Of a stretch of 64,000 bases of DNA, positions 26,230-36,549 are shown one piece after another. Every line of letters starts with the position of its first letter. Position 1 is the stretch's first letter. The notes beneath the pieces were generated by a model. It ran no database searches. It was not told where the DNA came from and saw nothing but the letters and a program-made list of their open reading frames with translations. The translations under genes were made by a program, and so were the position numbers. The stretch covers positions 1 through 64,000 of the forward strand of contig NCSJ02000087.1 of the NCBI GenBank assembly GCA_002812745.2, read 5' to 3'. Source of the DNA: Scytalidium lignicola (taxonomy: Eukaryota; Ascomycota; Leotiomycetes).

Positions 26230-26593
26230 GTTGACAGGTTGGGTTCTATGCTCTCTACATTATAGCAGAATGTAGAAGAGCCTTAATAAGAGCTGCAGAC
26301 GTGTTTTAGGGTGTCACAATGTAGTTGATAGAAGAGAAGAGAAGAGATGGAAAGTTGTTTGGTAGTTACGGACCTCGGAGACCGTTGTATGCGAAGGTGC
26401 GCCCTTATCGCGCGCGCCACATACATATTTGCTAAGCAGACTTTCTTACAAACCTCCAACATCCTCAACCCCTTTCCTACCGAATAATTCAACATATATC
26501 TCTCCATTTAGACCTCCTGGTTTACGGATCTTATTGCAGACACCTTTGTTCCGCTTCTTCCTCTTGACAATCAATCCTACTACCCAAAATAAC

Positions 26594-26814
26594 ATGAATC
26601 CGTCTCAAGATAATGGCCATCGGGTTCCCTTGTTTCTAGTACCCCGTCCTCTGCACACATAGCACGTGCCATTTATTGGGAAAGGCTAATCAACTGCGAG
26701 CCTGGGAAAATATACTGGACAATTTACTTTCCAAGCGCTGTCCTTTTTGTAATTGGGCTGGTTTATTGGTTTATTATACCTCATTTAGTTTGCTCTATTT
26801 TCCATAGAGCCTGA
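26594..26814 (+). pseudogene. Possible small single-helix membrane protein, frame broken
   Basis: An ATG at 26594 opens a short frame (MNPSQDNGHRVP). From about 26640 the frame shifted by one base continues to a TGA at 26812-26814 and encodes a polar segment, then a clear membrane helix (YFPSAVLFVIGLVYWFIIP). Adding one base in the C4 run at 26642-26645 would join them into about 72 residues. The sequence around the ATG resembles a normal fungal leader. It could be a small gene hit by a homopolymer error, a spliced upstream exon of the phosphatase, or chance. No family recognised. Confidence 0.25.
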
Positions 26815-26999
26815 CGATTGCTCGTCTTCTCTTGGCTGCTTCTTCAGGTAGCATATCCTGGCCTTTAATATCTCTCTACCTATTGTTTCTTTTGTAAGGT
26901 CTCTCCAGACCAGAGAAATTCCGCTTAAAACTGGACCGAATACGTGCTTTCCGGAGGCGACAGGAGTCTGACTCCTCACCGTTGCCGGTTTCTCACTTA

Positions 27000-28399
27000 A
27001 TGGTGGAAGCAAACGCCAAAAAGGCAAGAGGAAGACCATCGAGTTGGCTAAATAGGATGCACCGCAATCGTTCTTCGTCAAAACGGTCTCGCTCCCCCTC
27101 AACATTACCTGAGAGGACGGGAGTTCTTCGCCAGGCCGACCAGTTACCTGAATTAAACGAAGAATCCCTCGATATATTCACTGCAGACACAGAATATAGC
27201 CCTCCTCAGATGCCCTCATTCTTGTTGTCGAGCGAGACTGGTAGGTTGATATATCCAAAAGTCTTATGCGGTTGTGTTTCCTAGCTACGTATTGACCATT
27301 TTCATTAGAATTGCATCAAAAGTTTACAGAGCTCCAGCGTCTTGAAGAGGAACGCTTACAAGAAAAGTCCAAAGGTTCAAACTTGGATACCCAGTGGGCA
27401 CGACTCGATGTCGATAGGGTTCTGGATCGCTACAGCAATGTGCAACCCTGGTATCATAATCGTATCCAGCTTCAGGTTCCAGAAGGTTACAACGATTATA
27501 TTAATGCGTCTCCCATCAGATTGGAACCGACAGCTTCGAGGCAAGGAGACAACGATGCTAAAAGTAGAGTCCAGGATAGATATATTTGTATGCAAGGACC
27601 CAAGCAAGAAACCATTGATCACGTTTGGCACATGATTTGGCACTCGGCATCTCACTCATCTTCATCGTCCCCAGCTGTCATTATCATGCTTACTCCTACT
27701 CATGTTCCACATCCTATTGATCCTTCGAGTGTTATGGAAAAATGCTTCCCTTATTACCCTCTCGATGCCTCTTCACCTCCTCTCATAATCAACGAGCACT
27801 CCCAACTTGGAGAAGGATTCAAGGCATCAATACGATTTGTGGAAAAAGAAGAGGTCGCTGAAGGAGCAGACCTGGAGGTAAGAAAACTAGCCATGAAAGT
27901 AGACGGGGAAGAGACAGAGAAGACCATATGGCACTTACTCTATCCTATGTGGCCAGATTTTGGTGCTTTGGAAGAGAAGAATTTGGATAGCCTTTTGGCC
28001 CTAATGGCACTTTCGCGTGAAAAGAACACTGACGCTGAGAACCCTAGAGTTGTTCATTGTAGTGCTGGAGTTGGAAGAAGCGGAACTTTTGTTGCATTGG
28101 AGTTTTTGATTGGGGAGCTGGAGTCAGGTGCTTGGAAATCTCTTGCCGTGGAACAAGAGGACTTTGACCCGGTATTCAATGCCGTCAATCAACTTCGTAT
28201 GCAGAGACGAACTATGGTGCAGGCCTATGAACAGTTTGCGTTTCTCTATCTGGTATTAAAGAAGATGTGGGAGAAGAAGTTCAATGTTTCTGACACTTCT
28301 ACGATGACGAACAGCCAAGTTGACCTAGATGGTGGTATGCTAGAGGAGCGTGCTGCGAAGCTGGTAAAGCTTGATGTCGATTGCCAGGAATCTGAGTAA
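27000..28399 (+). CDS. Classical protein-tyrosine phosphatase
   Basis: Two exons, 27000-27240 and 27309-28399 (443 aa). The N-terminal ~80 residues are basic and Ser-rich (NRSSSKRSRSPS) and probably unstructured. The catalytic domain follows: the substrate-recognition region (DRYSNVQPW, DYINAS), the QGP motif, the WPD loop with general acid Asp297, the P-loop HCSAGVGRSG with nucleophile Cys331 and Arg337, and a Q-loop (QRRTMVQAYEQ). It should dephosphorylate phosphotyrosine in signalling proteins; fungal relatives regulate MAP kinases. The start is the first in-frame ATG, but the open frame extends upstream to a TAA at 26895-26897, so a further 5' exon is possible. It converges with SMC4. Confidence 0.9.
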
Positions 28400-28683
28400 G
28401 CAGGTTTGATGTATACTTTATGGTGTAAAAATTTCAATCAGCGGCGGGTACAGAGGTCAGGCAACGGCGTCCGGCGAAACGAATTGGTCTATGACTACTT
28501 TCGGGGATGAGGATTTTAGTGAGTTTGATATCCATTTTCGGTTTGGAGTATTATAGCACCCTTATGGATTGTTAGAATTGTTTCATTTACGGTAGTACAA
28601 GTAATAAGTCATTCATTCAACGTTTCTCATTATTGTTACATGCATCCATTACCCTCCAACGCCGGCAAACATCCTTTTTATCA

Positions 28684-31364
28684 TCAATCCTGGCCATGAT
28701 TGGTGATATAATCTTTATTCTCAATCGTCACACTCTTCGTCATATGGTTAACTTTGTAGACTCCAACCAGTCTTGACGCTAGCTCAAACATGTTGTTACG
28801 TAACGAAATAACGATAAATTGCGCGTTCTTAGTCCGTTCTTTAATATAACTTGCTACGATTGATACCTCCCTCTGTTAGCTATGGATGCTATATTGCCGC
28901 CGAAGTGGAACTTACATTTCTGAAATCCAATGCTGCATCAATTTCATCCATCACATACAGCGGGGTCGGTTTGTAGTGATGCAAAGCAAAGACTAATGCC
29001 AGACTGCTCAATGTTTTTTCTCCACCACTCAAGTTTGAGATGTTCTTCCAAGACTTTTTTTGGCGGCATGACACTGAAGAGGATACCCTCAGAAAAGGGG
29101 TCTAATGAATCCACAAGCTCAAGCTCAGCATTACCTCCCATGGTTATCATCTGATACATCTCTTTCAACCGAAGAGAGATTGCGCTAAATCCTTCCATGA
29201 AGCCTTCAAGACGAAGACGTCTGAGGTCATCACAACGTTTCTTTGCCGCGTCTCGCTGAACAATAGCGGTCTGAAGGTCTGAATCCCTGGCAGCATGCTC
29301 TTCAACCCTGCGACGATATTCTGCTAGGACAGAAAGATCGACGTTGGCATTTTGAGTCATTTCTTCTAGGATAGCAATTTCACCCTTCAAAGCTTCCTTA
29401 CTCATGTCGGCGAGTTCGTCCTTGGTGTATATGGGAAGGGTCTGGGCTAAGGTCTCCTCTCCAATATCACTTATGTTCTGGATTGCGAGTTTTTCAAGCT
29501 TTTCATTCCAGTACTTTTGTCGTTTTTGGTTTTCTGCTAGTAACTTTTGGCTTTCCTCAAGCTTGTTCCTCATCTCGATCTCAATAGCTCTTGTTTCATT
29601 CAGTTGACTTGTCTTCTCGTCTAGTTCAGCTTTAAGCTCGGATAGACATTTCTTCTTGAGCTGGAGGGCCTCCTGGGATTCATCTGCCTGGGCTTGAATC
29701 TTTTCTGCGTCTGCTCTCTGGTGTACAATCTCCTTCTCTAGAGTTTCAAGATCCGCAAGGCTGACATCGAGTTCCTTCTTTGCTTTGATATTGTCCTTAT
29801 TATGCTTTGCTTCTTGTTTCTCAGCCTTGACCCGTGATATTTCAGCCGCCGAAAGCGCTTCGTTGAGGTTGTCAAGCTCTTCCTTTAGAGCATCGACTTT
29901 GGATTTTTGAATCCGTAGCTGCTCCCCACCTACTTCCATTATCTTATCTTGGAGGGATTTAATCTCCTTTTCAACGCTCACCGTCTCGCTACGTAATTTT
30001 TCAATGTCTTTGTTGATGCTTCTTATCTCCTTCTCTAGTGTAGCAATACGATTGTCATCTGTCTGAGAAGGCTGATGCTCTTTGCTCAATTCTGTTACCC
30101 GTCTTTGACCATCTGCCAAGTTTCTTTCTAGACTTTCGACCTCAAGACTTATCTTTTGCATTTCTGTCTCTAGATTTGGAATATTGACATTTAGTTCCTT
30201 TAGCTTTGACTCGAGTCCCCTTTGCCGATCTTGGAATTTCTGGAAATCTCGTTCTAGGACATCGCGATCGACTTCTAATTTTGTTACTTCCTCTTTGTTT
30301 ATATCGGAAACAGGCTTCGAGGACATCAATCCTTTCTTCACGACATTACCGCCGCCAGACATGGTACCGGATTTGTCAATGAGCTGTCCATCTAGGGTTA
30401 CGACGCGCCATCTTTTTGCACCATATGCAATCCGATTTGCTTGGTCCAAATCCCTGGCAACAAGGGTATCCTGGAGAGAGTGATAAAATGCTGGACGAAA
30501 TTTATCATCCTTTGGCTTGATCAGGTCAAAGAGACGAGGGACATTTTCTGGGGTTTCAATTGGAGATATGCCTCTATTCCCAAGTTTGTCTAAACATATG
30601 AAGTTCCCTCTTCCAAGATTATTTTTTCGCAGGTAAGCGATGCATTGTTGTCCGCCCTCAACAGTGTCTGTGACGAAGCTATCCAGTGCTGGACAAGCTG
30701 TAGAGATAGCAATGTCATACTTCTGATCAATAGTGCCTAAGTTACCGAGTCGACCATGGAACCCTTCAATACGGCCAGATTCCTTCAGTCGCATCAGCCC
30801 TACTAGGACATTGCTCTGAGTTTGCGTGTTCGAAAGACTGGCACGAGCCTCGTCTGCTTTTTGCCGGGCTCCCGAAAGCCGTGCACGGAAGTCAGCCTCT
30901 TTCTTGGCTAGCTGCTCCAGCTCAGCTTGCACGTCAACGGCCTCTTTCGTTAACCTTGATCGTTCCGTCTTGTAATCTCGGAGTTCTTTGAGCTTTGCTT
31001 CCTTTCTTGTTTCAACAGTACCCAGTTTGGCCGTGGCTTCTTCTAAAGCGACAGTTCCAGCATTCGATTTTTCGTGGATGATGCTAAGCTCACTTTCCGC
31101 AACTGCGATGGCGGATTGTTTTTGACTAATCTTTTCGTTCCAAGGCTCCAGAGATTTTTGTTTTGTTACAATTTGATCAGAAAATGCTTGTGTCTTGCCC
31201 TTTAAGCTTTCCCGGATCTGTGCAAGTTCTGCCTCTTCTAACTTCATTCGTTTCTCTAAAACGGCAATCTCTTTAGTCGACTTGCTGATGTCTACTGTGC
31301 GACTCTCAATATTAGCTTGAGCTTCAGAAGTTGCTGCTTCAGAGGCGTTAATTGTCTTCTCCAA
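28684..31364 (-). CDS. smc4: Condensin subunit SMC4, C-terminal part only; one frameshift
   Basis: Minus-strand exons 31364-28916 and 28866-28684. The fragment encodes about 876 residues: coiled coil, the SMC hinge (FHGRLGNLGTIDQKYDIA, then KWRVVTLDGQLIDKSGTMSGG-type sequence), a long coiled coil, the ABC signature LSGGEKTLSSLAL, Walker B YVMDEIDAALD and the C-terminal lobe. The Walker A half that should precede it (roughly 550-650 residues) is missing: the open frame runs without an ATG into an N- and T-rich junction at 31365. The frame also slips at 29055-29061, where seven A's on the coding strand should be six to join the MPPKK end to SWKNIS. SMC4 is essential, so both defects point to assembly and homopolymer errors. 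The protein works in chromosome condensation. Confidence 0.92.
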
Positions 31365-31407
31365 CNTTTTTTTGNTNCGAAAAACTTTTTTTTTTTTTTT
31401 TTTTTTT
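31365..31407. other. N- and poly-T-rich junction, probable assembly join
   Basis: Reads N, T7, G, then two more Ns around T, a short A5, C and T22. It falls inside the SMC4 coding region, and nothing on its right side encodes SMC4. Order and distance across this point should not be trusted. Confidence 0.75.
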
Positions 31408-31624
31408 CGGCAGTTAGACCAAGAAAACCCCGGCGTCTATCCCCCTATATTTTTATACAAAGCCCCCGTTTCAGGAACCTTTGTCGCGTGACAATGGATA
31501 CCGAACTCCCCCACCCCCCCCTTTTCTCCTCATCNTTCNTTTTGCTCCTCGTTCGTCTCAGACTCCAACAACCAGAATTATAACCGTCTGGAGAAATTTT
31601 CACGTTCATCTATTTTGAGTGCCT
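31408..31624. other. Short segment between the junction and MRPL20
   Basis: Contains C runs and two Ns (31535, 31539) and no coding signal. It is probably the MRPL20 3' flank or a piece of another promoter. Confidence 0.4.
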
Positions 31625-32257
31625 CTATTCATCTCCCAGGAAAGCTAATTCTCGTCTCTTAGCTCGATCTTCTCGGGCCATTCTTCTCTTTGGTCCCCAT
31701 CGCGCCTTGACCGCCTCTAATTTCGTCACTTCAGCTTCCTTCTTTTCCTTACTTGCTTCACAGCATATTCGTACGAACAGCGAGCTACAGTTGAACTTCT
31801 TAGCTAGCTTCGTTCTGGTCCACTGTTCCGGATCGGTGCTGTATAATCGCCGCATCTCAGCAACATCTGCTTCGCTGAGGTGGTGTCTCTGCACCGATGG
31901 ATTGGGTCGTTTTACTAGTGGAGGTAGTCTTGATGAAAAAGGGTTGCGGCCAATTGTGGTTGCGGAGGTTAAGGAGGTCGAGGTTAGGAATTGACGGCGC
32001 TTGTCCTCTTTTGGGAGGAAGCGTAAGGGAGTGTGTAGGACTGAAGGAGCAGAGGAAGGTGGATTAAAGATTATGTGGTCTTGCTTTGAAGAAGAGAGAG
32101 ACGGAAGAAAGGATGCATCCGGTGCAATATTCAGACGCCGTTTCGTACGACGGTAAGAGGACTCATTGCGTCGTTGGCATTGGATAATGGAAAGAGAAGG
32201 ATGGAAATTGCCCGAGAGCAAATCAGAGACAGGCCTCCTGATTAATCGTGCCTCCAT
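31625..32257 (-). CDS. mrpl20: Mitochondrial large-subunit ribosomal protein MRPL20 (mL58)
   Basis: A single exon of 210 aa. The N-terminus (RLIRRPVSDLLS) is basic and suited to mitochondrial import. The C-terminal half carries the family's conserved region: a helix with ADVAEMRRLYSTDPEQWTR, then TKLAKKFNCSSLFVRICCEA, then a charged helix ending in RWGPKRRMAREDRAKRREL. These blocks match the fungal 54S protein L20/mL58. The middle is Ser/Pro-rich. It is divergent from the 32819 gene with about 560 bp between them. The ATG at 32257 is the first in frame. Confidence 0.88.
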   Translation of the reverse strand: MEARLIRRPVSDLLSGNFHPSLSIIQCQRRNESSYRRTKRRLNIAPDASFLPSLSSSKQDHIIFNPPSSAPSVLHTPLRFLPKEDKRRQFLTSTSLTSATTIGRNPFSSRLPPLVKRPNPSVQRHHLSEADVAEMRRLYSTDPEQWTRTKLAKKFNCSSLFVRICCEASKEKKEAEVTKLEAVKARWGPKRRMAREDRAKRRELAFLGDE

Positions 32258-32818
32258 TGTTGGGCGTTGTTGGTTTCAGAGTGATCTGCTGTTGAGATCT
32301 GAAATTTGACAACGTTCGATCGTTCCTTAGAATTTTGGAATTGGATAGCTTTCTATGGCCTTAGGCATCGATAAATTTAGCTTTATGGAATCACGTGCAC
32401 TAGCACCGGGAATTGCTATGTTTGAGCGTCGGGTGACGCTGAGACCCCTGTCCAACTATATGAGATTCCTTTGAGGCAGGGAACGGCGCATTGAATCCTG
32501 ACTTAAGAATAGCAACCAAACCCCCCCTTTCCTAACCAACAACCTCATGATGTCTGTTGGTTTTGCAGCTCATTGAACTGCGTCTGTCCTTTGCTATCTG
32601 CCCACTGCGTGGACTGCAGATTTCAGTTCTTAGGGCTTGAAGCGCCTTGTGTATGTATGAATTTCCAGATTAAGAACGCACGTCACATCGGGGAAGAACA
32701 GATTACAACTACATTTATCATGCCCCAACTGACTCATCCCAGCATCTACTGAACCCCTAGGAGTTATTTGAGTTCTCACTCTCCAAATCATCCGGTTTAC
32801 GGGTCGAAAACGCGCAAA
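32258..32818. promoter_or_regulatory. Bidirectional promoter region with E-box
   Basis: 561 bp between divergent genes. A TCACGTG box lies at 32391-32397. No gene inside. Confidence 0.5.
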
Positions 32819-33967
32819 ATGAGCACCTCGGAGTCAAGCACGTTGCAGGCAAACACTCCAGTTGCGACCAACTCGGAATCGACACTTCCAACGAAGGTGC
32901 CAACTTTGGGGGAGGGATTTCAGGAGCCTGCCAAAAAACTGTCTACAAAACCAACAGACGATAGCGATAGCGACCTTGAGGTTGATGGTAAAGTCGAGCC
33001 GACCGATCCGGCAAAGGCTCGAAAGAGGAGATTGTTTGGGTTGGGGAAGAAGATCGAAGATAAAATGAAAGGAAAGAAGGGTGAAAGCAGCTTGCAGGAC
33101 AATCCTGCTGGTCGAAACACGAAAGAAGTAATTGCGCAGCCGGTTCCTCGCAAATTTCCACTACAGAGCAGCTCACCACCTCGATCTACCCACCCTTATC
33201 AATTGCCAGCGTCACCAAACCGAAATCTCTACTCGTCATCACCACGTGTTGTATCACCTGCAGGATCCCAAATATTCGAACGTGATGTGCAGGACAGCAC
33301 GCTACCTGCCCCAAATTCACCTGCAATTCCTTCACATATCCAAACCGAGAACTACGTGCCACCCGTTCTTGATGCTTCTACGGAGGCTATAACTAATAAT
33401 ACACTGGATCCGGATTCAGTCGAGATTGTTATGCACTCGCACCATCAGCCCGCGGCTGTAACGGTGACTGGAGTGGGAAGCTCGGACGTATTATTGGGGC
33501 ACTGGTCAGATGAACTAGTATCTCATCCTCCGATGGATAGAGAAGACACTGCTTCGAGCTATGGCGCTCTTGATAACACTGATGTGCGGCGTCTGAGCTT
33601 CATATCTTTTGCTGACGTGGTACAGTCAGAGCATGCTGAGCACACAAGTAACAGGGATTCGGTCTATATTGCGGGGCTCAGTTCTCTGTCCTCTGCCATC
33701 AACAGATCCCCTTCCCCAGTGCGATCACCTGTCTCATCGCAGGGCTTCGGAACCTCCCCCCCGACGAGTAAGTCAGCTTCCGTGAAGGGATTGGAGCTGT
33801 CACCTGGTCGAAAACCGTTGGCAAGCCCTACCATCAACGGCGAGTTGGCCATCGAGACAATGAGCCAAGCCTTGAGAAGAACAGGAAGCGGAGATCTGAG
33901 TGGCGTCCGAAGTCTGCCATTGAGCCCGATAAGCCCTGACGCACTGTCTGACCGGTCGTTCAAATGA
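32819..33967 (+). CDS. Hypothetical Ser/Pro-rich protein
   Basis: A single exon of 382 aa from the first ATG. The frame is open a little upstream (to 32768) but without ATG. No catalytic domain is recognised. A basic stretch (KARKRRLFGLGKKIEDKMKG, about residues 65-90) is followed by long Ser/Pro-rich low-complexity sequence. A block near the middle (VRRLSFISFADVVQSEH) and one near the C-terminus (ELAIETMSQALRRTGSG, then SLPLSPISP) look conserved rather than random: they are hydrophobic or charged islands with RxxS and SP sites of the kind kinases use. I believe similar proteins occur in other filamentous ascomycetes but cannot name a family. It is probably a phosphorylated, largely disordered protein. 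Confidence 0.75.
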   Translation: MSTSESSTLQANTPVATNSESTLPTKVPTLGEGFQEPAKKLSTKPTDDSDSDLEVDGKVEPTDPAKARKRRLFGLGKKIEDKMKGKKGESSLQDNPAGRNTKEVIAQPVPRKFPLQSSSPPRSTHPYQLPASPNRNLYSSSPRVVSPAGSQIFERDVQDSTLPAPNSPAIPSHIQTENYVPPVLDASTEAITNNTLDPDSVEIVMHSHHQPAAVTVTGVGSSDVLLGHWSDELVSHPPMDREDTASSYGALDNTDVRRLSFISFADVVQSEHAEHTSNRDSVYIAGLSSLSSAINRSPSPVRSPVSSQGFGTSPPTSKSASVKGLELSPGRKPLASPTINGELAIETMSQALRRTGSGDLSGVRSLPLSPISPDALSDRSFK

Positions 33968-36549
33968 GGAGTTAATGAGTAGGAGCTGTTGATGAGGGTG
34001 TTTTCTGGTAGATGTGTGAATACTTTGATTATGCAATATATCCAGGAGGGCTAGTCTCTGTGTTTGGGAAGGTATGTTGAGGTCGGTCCTTGAAGGACCA
34101 GGACCAGTTGTAGTTCTTGATCAGTTTAGGGATGCTTTTGGGAGCTATCACTGGAGTTAGGAGCGCGGTACAAATGCTTTTCCGTTTCGAGGTCTCAGAT
34201 ATAAACCAACGAGTAATGAAAGGAGGATTCGATCTTGTGTGGACGTACGTCACGGTCAATCTGACAGTGCAAAATCTCCGATCCATTATCCACCGTAGCA
34301 TTGTGAAGTTACCCAATTCCCGTATGGATTACTGTATGCAACCTAGCTGATCATGTTAAGTGGAGAGAGGATGAGGGCGGAATGTTGCGTTGCAATGCTG
34401 AGAAATACAGAGTAGTAGCATCAGGGAGCTATAGAAAGAAGCCATATAGCGTAATTACTTGTAATTAGCACGGTCAAGGACTCGACTGCTGGGGGCGGGC
34501 GCCATGTCGCTTGCCGCCGCAAGCTGGTGGACTGTGTGTAATGGGGGCCAAGGAAGGGGAAAGGACCAAGGGATGAGAGCCCATGCCGGATCCGTCGACG
34601 CCAATTGCGGGGACCAGCCGAGGCGATCTTCTGTTCTCGGGATAAGGATGAGAGAATCTTCGGGTCCTCCATGTATGAGTACCCTCGGACTGGGCTGGAG
34701 AACGGGTCTATCCCTAGTACCCGTACCGCATCGGATAGCCAAAATATTACAGTAACTTATTCCTCTACACCAGGCGCTTTTCATCCCAGCCACATCCATT
34801 GGCCAAGAAAGCAACTATCGTTATCACCGTACACGTGTACCCATGAATGAATGCTGTATTATTTCTGGGGAGACCTGTACGGAGTAATGCGGTGAGCTTT
34901 TTTGCTAGTGAGATGGTGGAAATTTGCTGACCACACTTCGACTCGGACCGGGAAGTGGAAGTGGAAGTGGAAGTGGAAGTGGAAGTGGAACGGGACGAAG
35001 CTATCTAGAAGGAAGTCCGTAGTGGGTATCGCTTCTCGTAGAGGTGACTAGTACTGTACTTGTGCTGTATGATCGATAGATAGATACCATACGGAGTACG
35101 GAGTAGTGCATCCTGCTTTGCAGTACTACATGTACCGGTATACTCCCGTAAGAATGATCAATCAATCACGGCAAATAAATAAGCGGGGGTACAATACTGT
35201 AAATGTACCGTCCCATCTGGAGCCACTTCTCACCGCTAGCTAGCTGATTGGGGAGGGGCTTAGACAATTATTGCTGTATCAATTATCTATCATATTACTG
35301 CTTTGGACATGACCATTATCAATATTATTGCTGCTACTAGACGAGAACAGCCAATTATTCGCGGCTGGCGCGCGAATAAAATAAGAAATTGATTGCATTG
35401 GAATCCTCATTTCCTTTCCACTGCCTCGTTCCCTGATTCACTCCCTCGCTCTCGTTCGAGGACAATCAACACGAGACTCCAGTCTTTCTTTTCCAAGCTC
35501 TACCGGCCGGTTGCTGCGTGTACGCACGACCCGCCGATCGTTCTGCACTTGTCTCATCCATCCTCGCCATCTTACCTCGTGCCTCTCAAGCTTCCCCCCC
35601 AATAACCTGGGCAGCCAACTGCATCTTACTGCTGTGTCAAAGCGTCCTGGAGCAATAAGGGCAAGCGAGGAAGCTTCCGTGCCCTTTCTGCCCTTCCTTC
35701 GTCCCATCTCAACAGCTTGCAAACCCCCCTTCGCCATCAGCCGTCGTTGCGTGCAGTCCGACTTGGCCCAATAACAAGAAATCCCACCAGCGACGTTCCT
35801 TGCCCTGCCTTGCTGTAACTCTGCTGCACCATCCCGCTGTGGCCGTGTGTTTTCCCACTACCGTACTTGGCCAGACAACCACGCCCGCCGGCCAAGCCCA
35901 CAACAAGAAAGCTGCCATTAATACTGGGCAATTACGACTCTCGCAGCTCCCAAAAGCGTCTTTGCACTAATTATCACTTATTATTACTTATTATTACTGG
36001 ACTTACGTACCAAAGCTGCCAATCTTCGAACCCCGCAAAGGCGTGAAGCTATTACAGTTATTTGTCACACGGCTCCATCCTGGAATGGGACGTCGGCCCG
36101 CGCTAGGAAGGGCCAGCATAGTGCAGCACTCTAGTCGATGACAAGCAATGTGCAAGAGCTGTCCCGACTCGAAAGGCTGCACTACACGCAAGTCTCTCTC
36201 AAATGCTTCTCTAGCTAGCTTACTATCAAAAAATCACAATCACCATCCCTCTGCTGTCCCAGGATCTGAGATCATTCCAGATTTCCACGTCCCTGCAGCA
36301 ATCTGCATGTCTCTTCGAATCAACATCCGAGCCGCCTGACCGGTAGTTCACTCTCCTCCACCCTACGACAAGTGGCTACGAAGCAAGGCCCACTTATACT
36401 CGCTCAATCCCCCACAATACAAATGCCATTGAACCAAGCGGGCGTCTGCACAAGGTATTCGGATTCCTTGCGACGGAAGAGAGCCACTTGTGGCACTGAA
36501 TCATCGTGCTGCCCGATGGTTGGATGACTGAGCACATGCGGATACATAG
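33968..36549. other. Intergenic region upstream of the Bud2-like gene
   Basis: About 2.6 kb. It contains a GGAAGT tandem repeat, TACGGAGTA-like motifs (near 34879 and 35092), and a CT-rich stretch from about 35395 that may be a long leader of the RasGAP gene. Open frames are short and lack motifs. Confidence 0.45.
34951..34990 (+). repeat. Hexanucleotide GGAAGT tandem repeat
   Basis: Six full GGAAGT units plus GGAA, without mismatches. It is intergenic, about 1.6 kb before the Bud2-like start codon. Confidence 0.95.
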
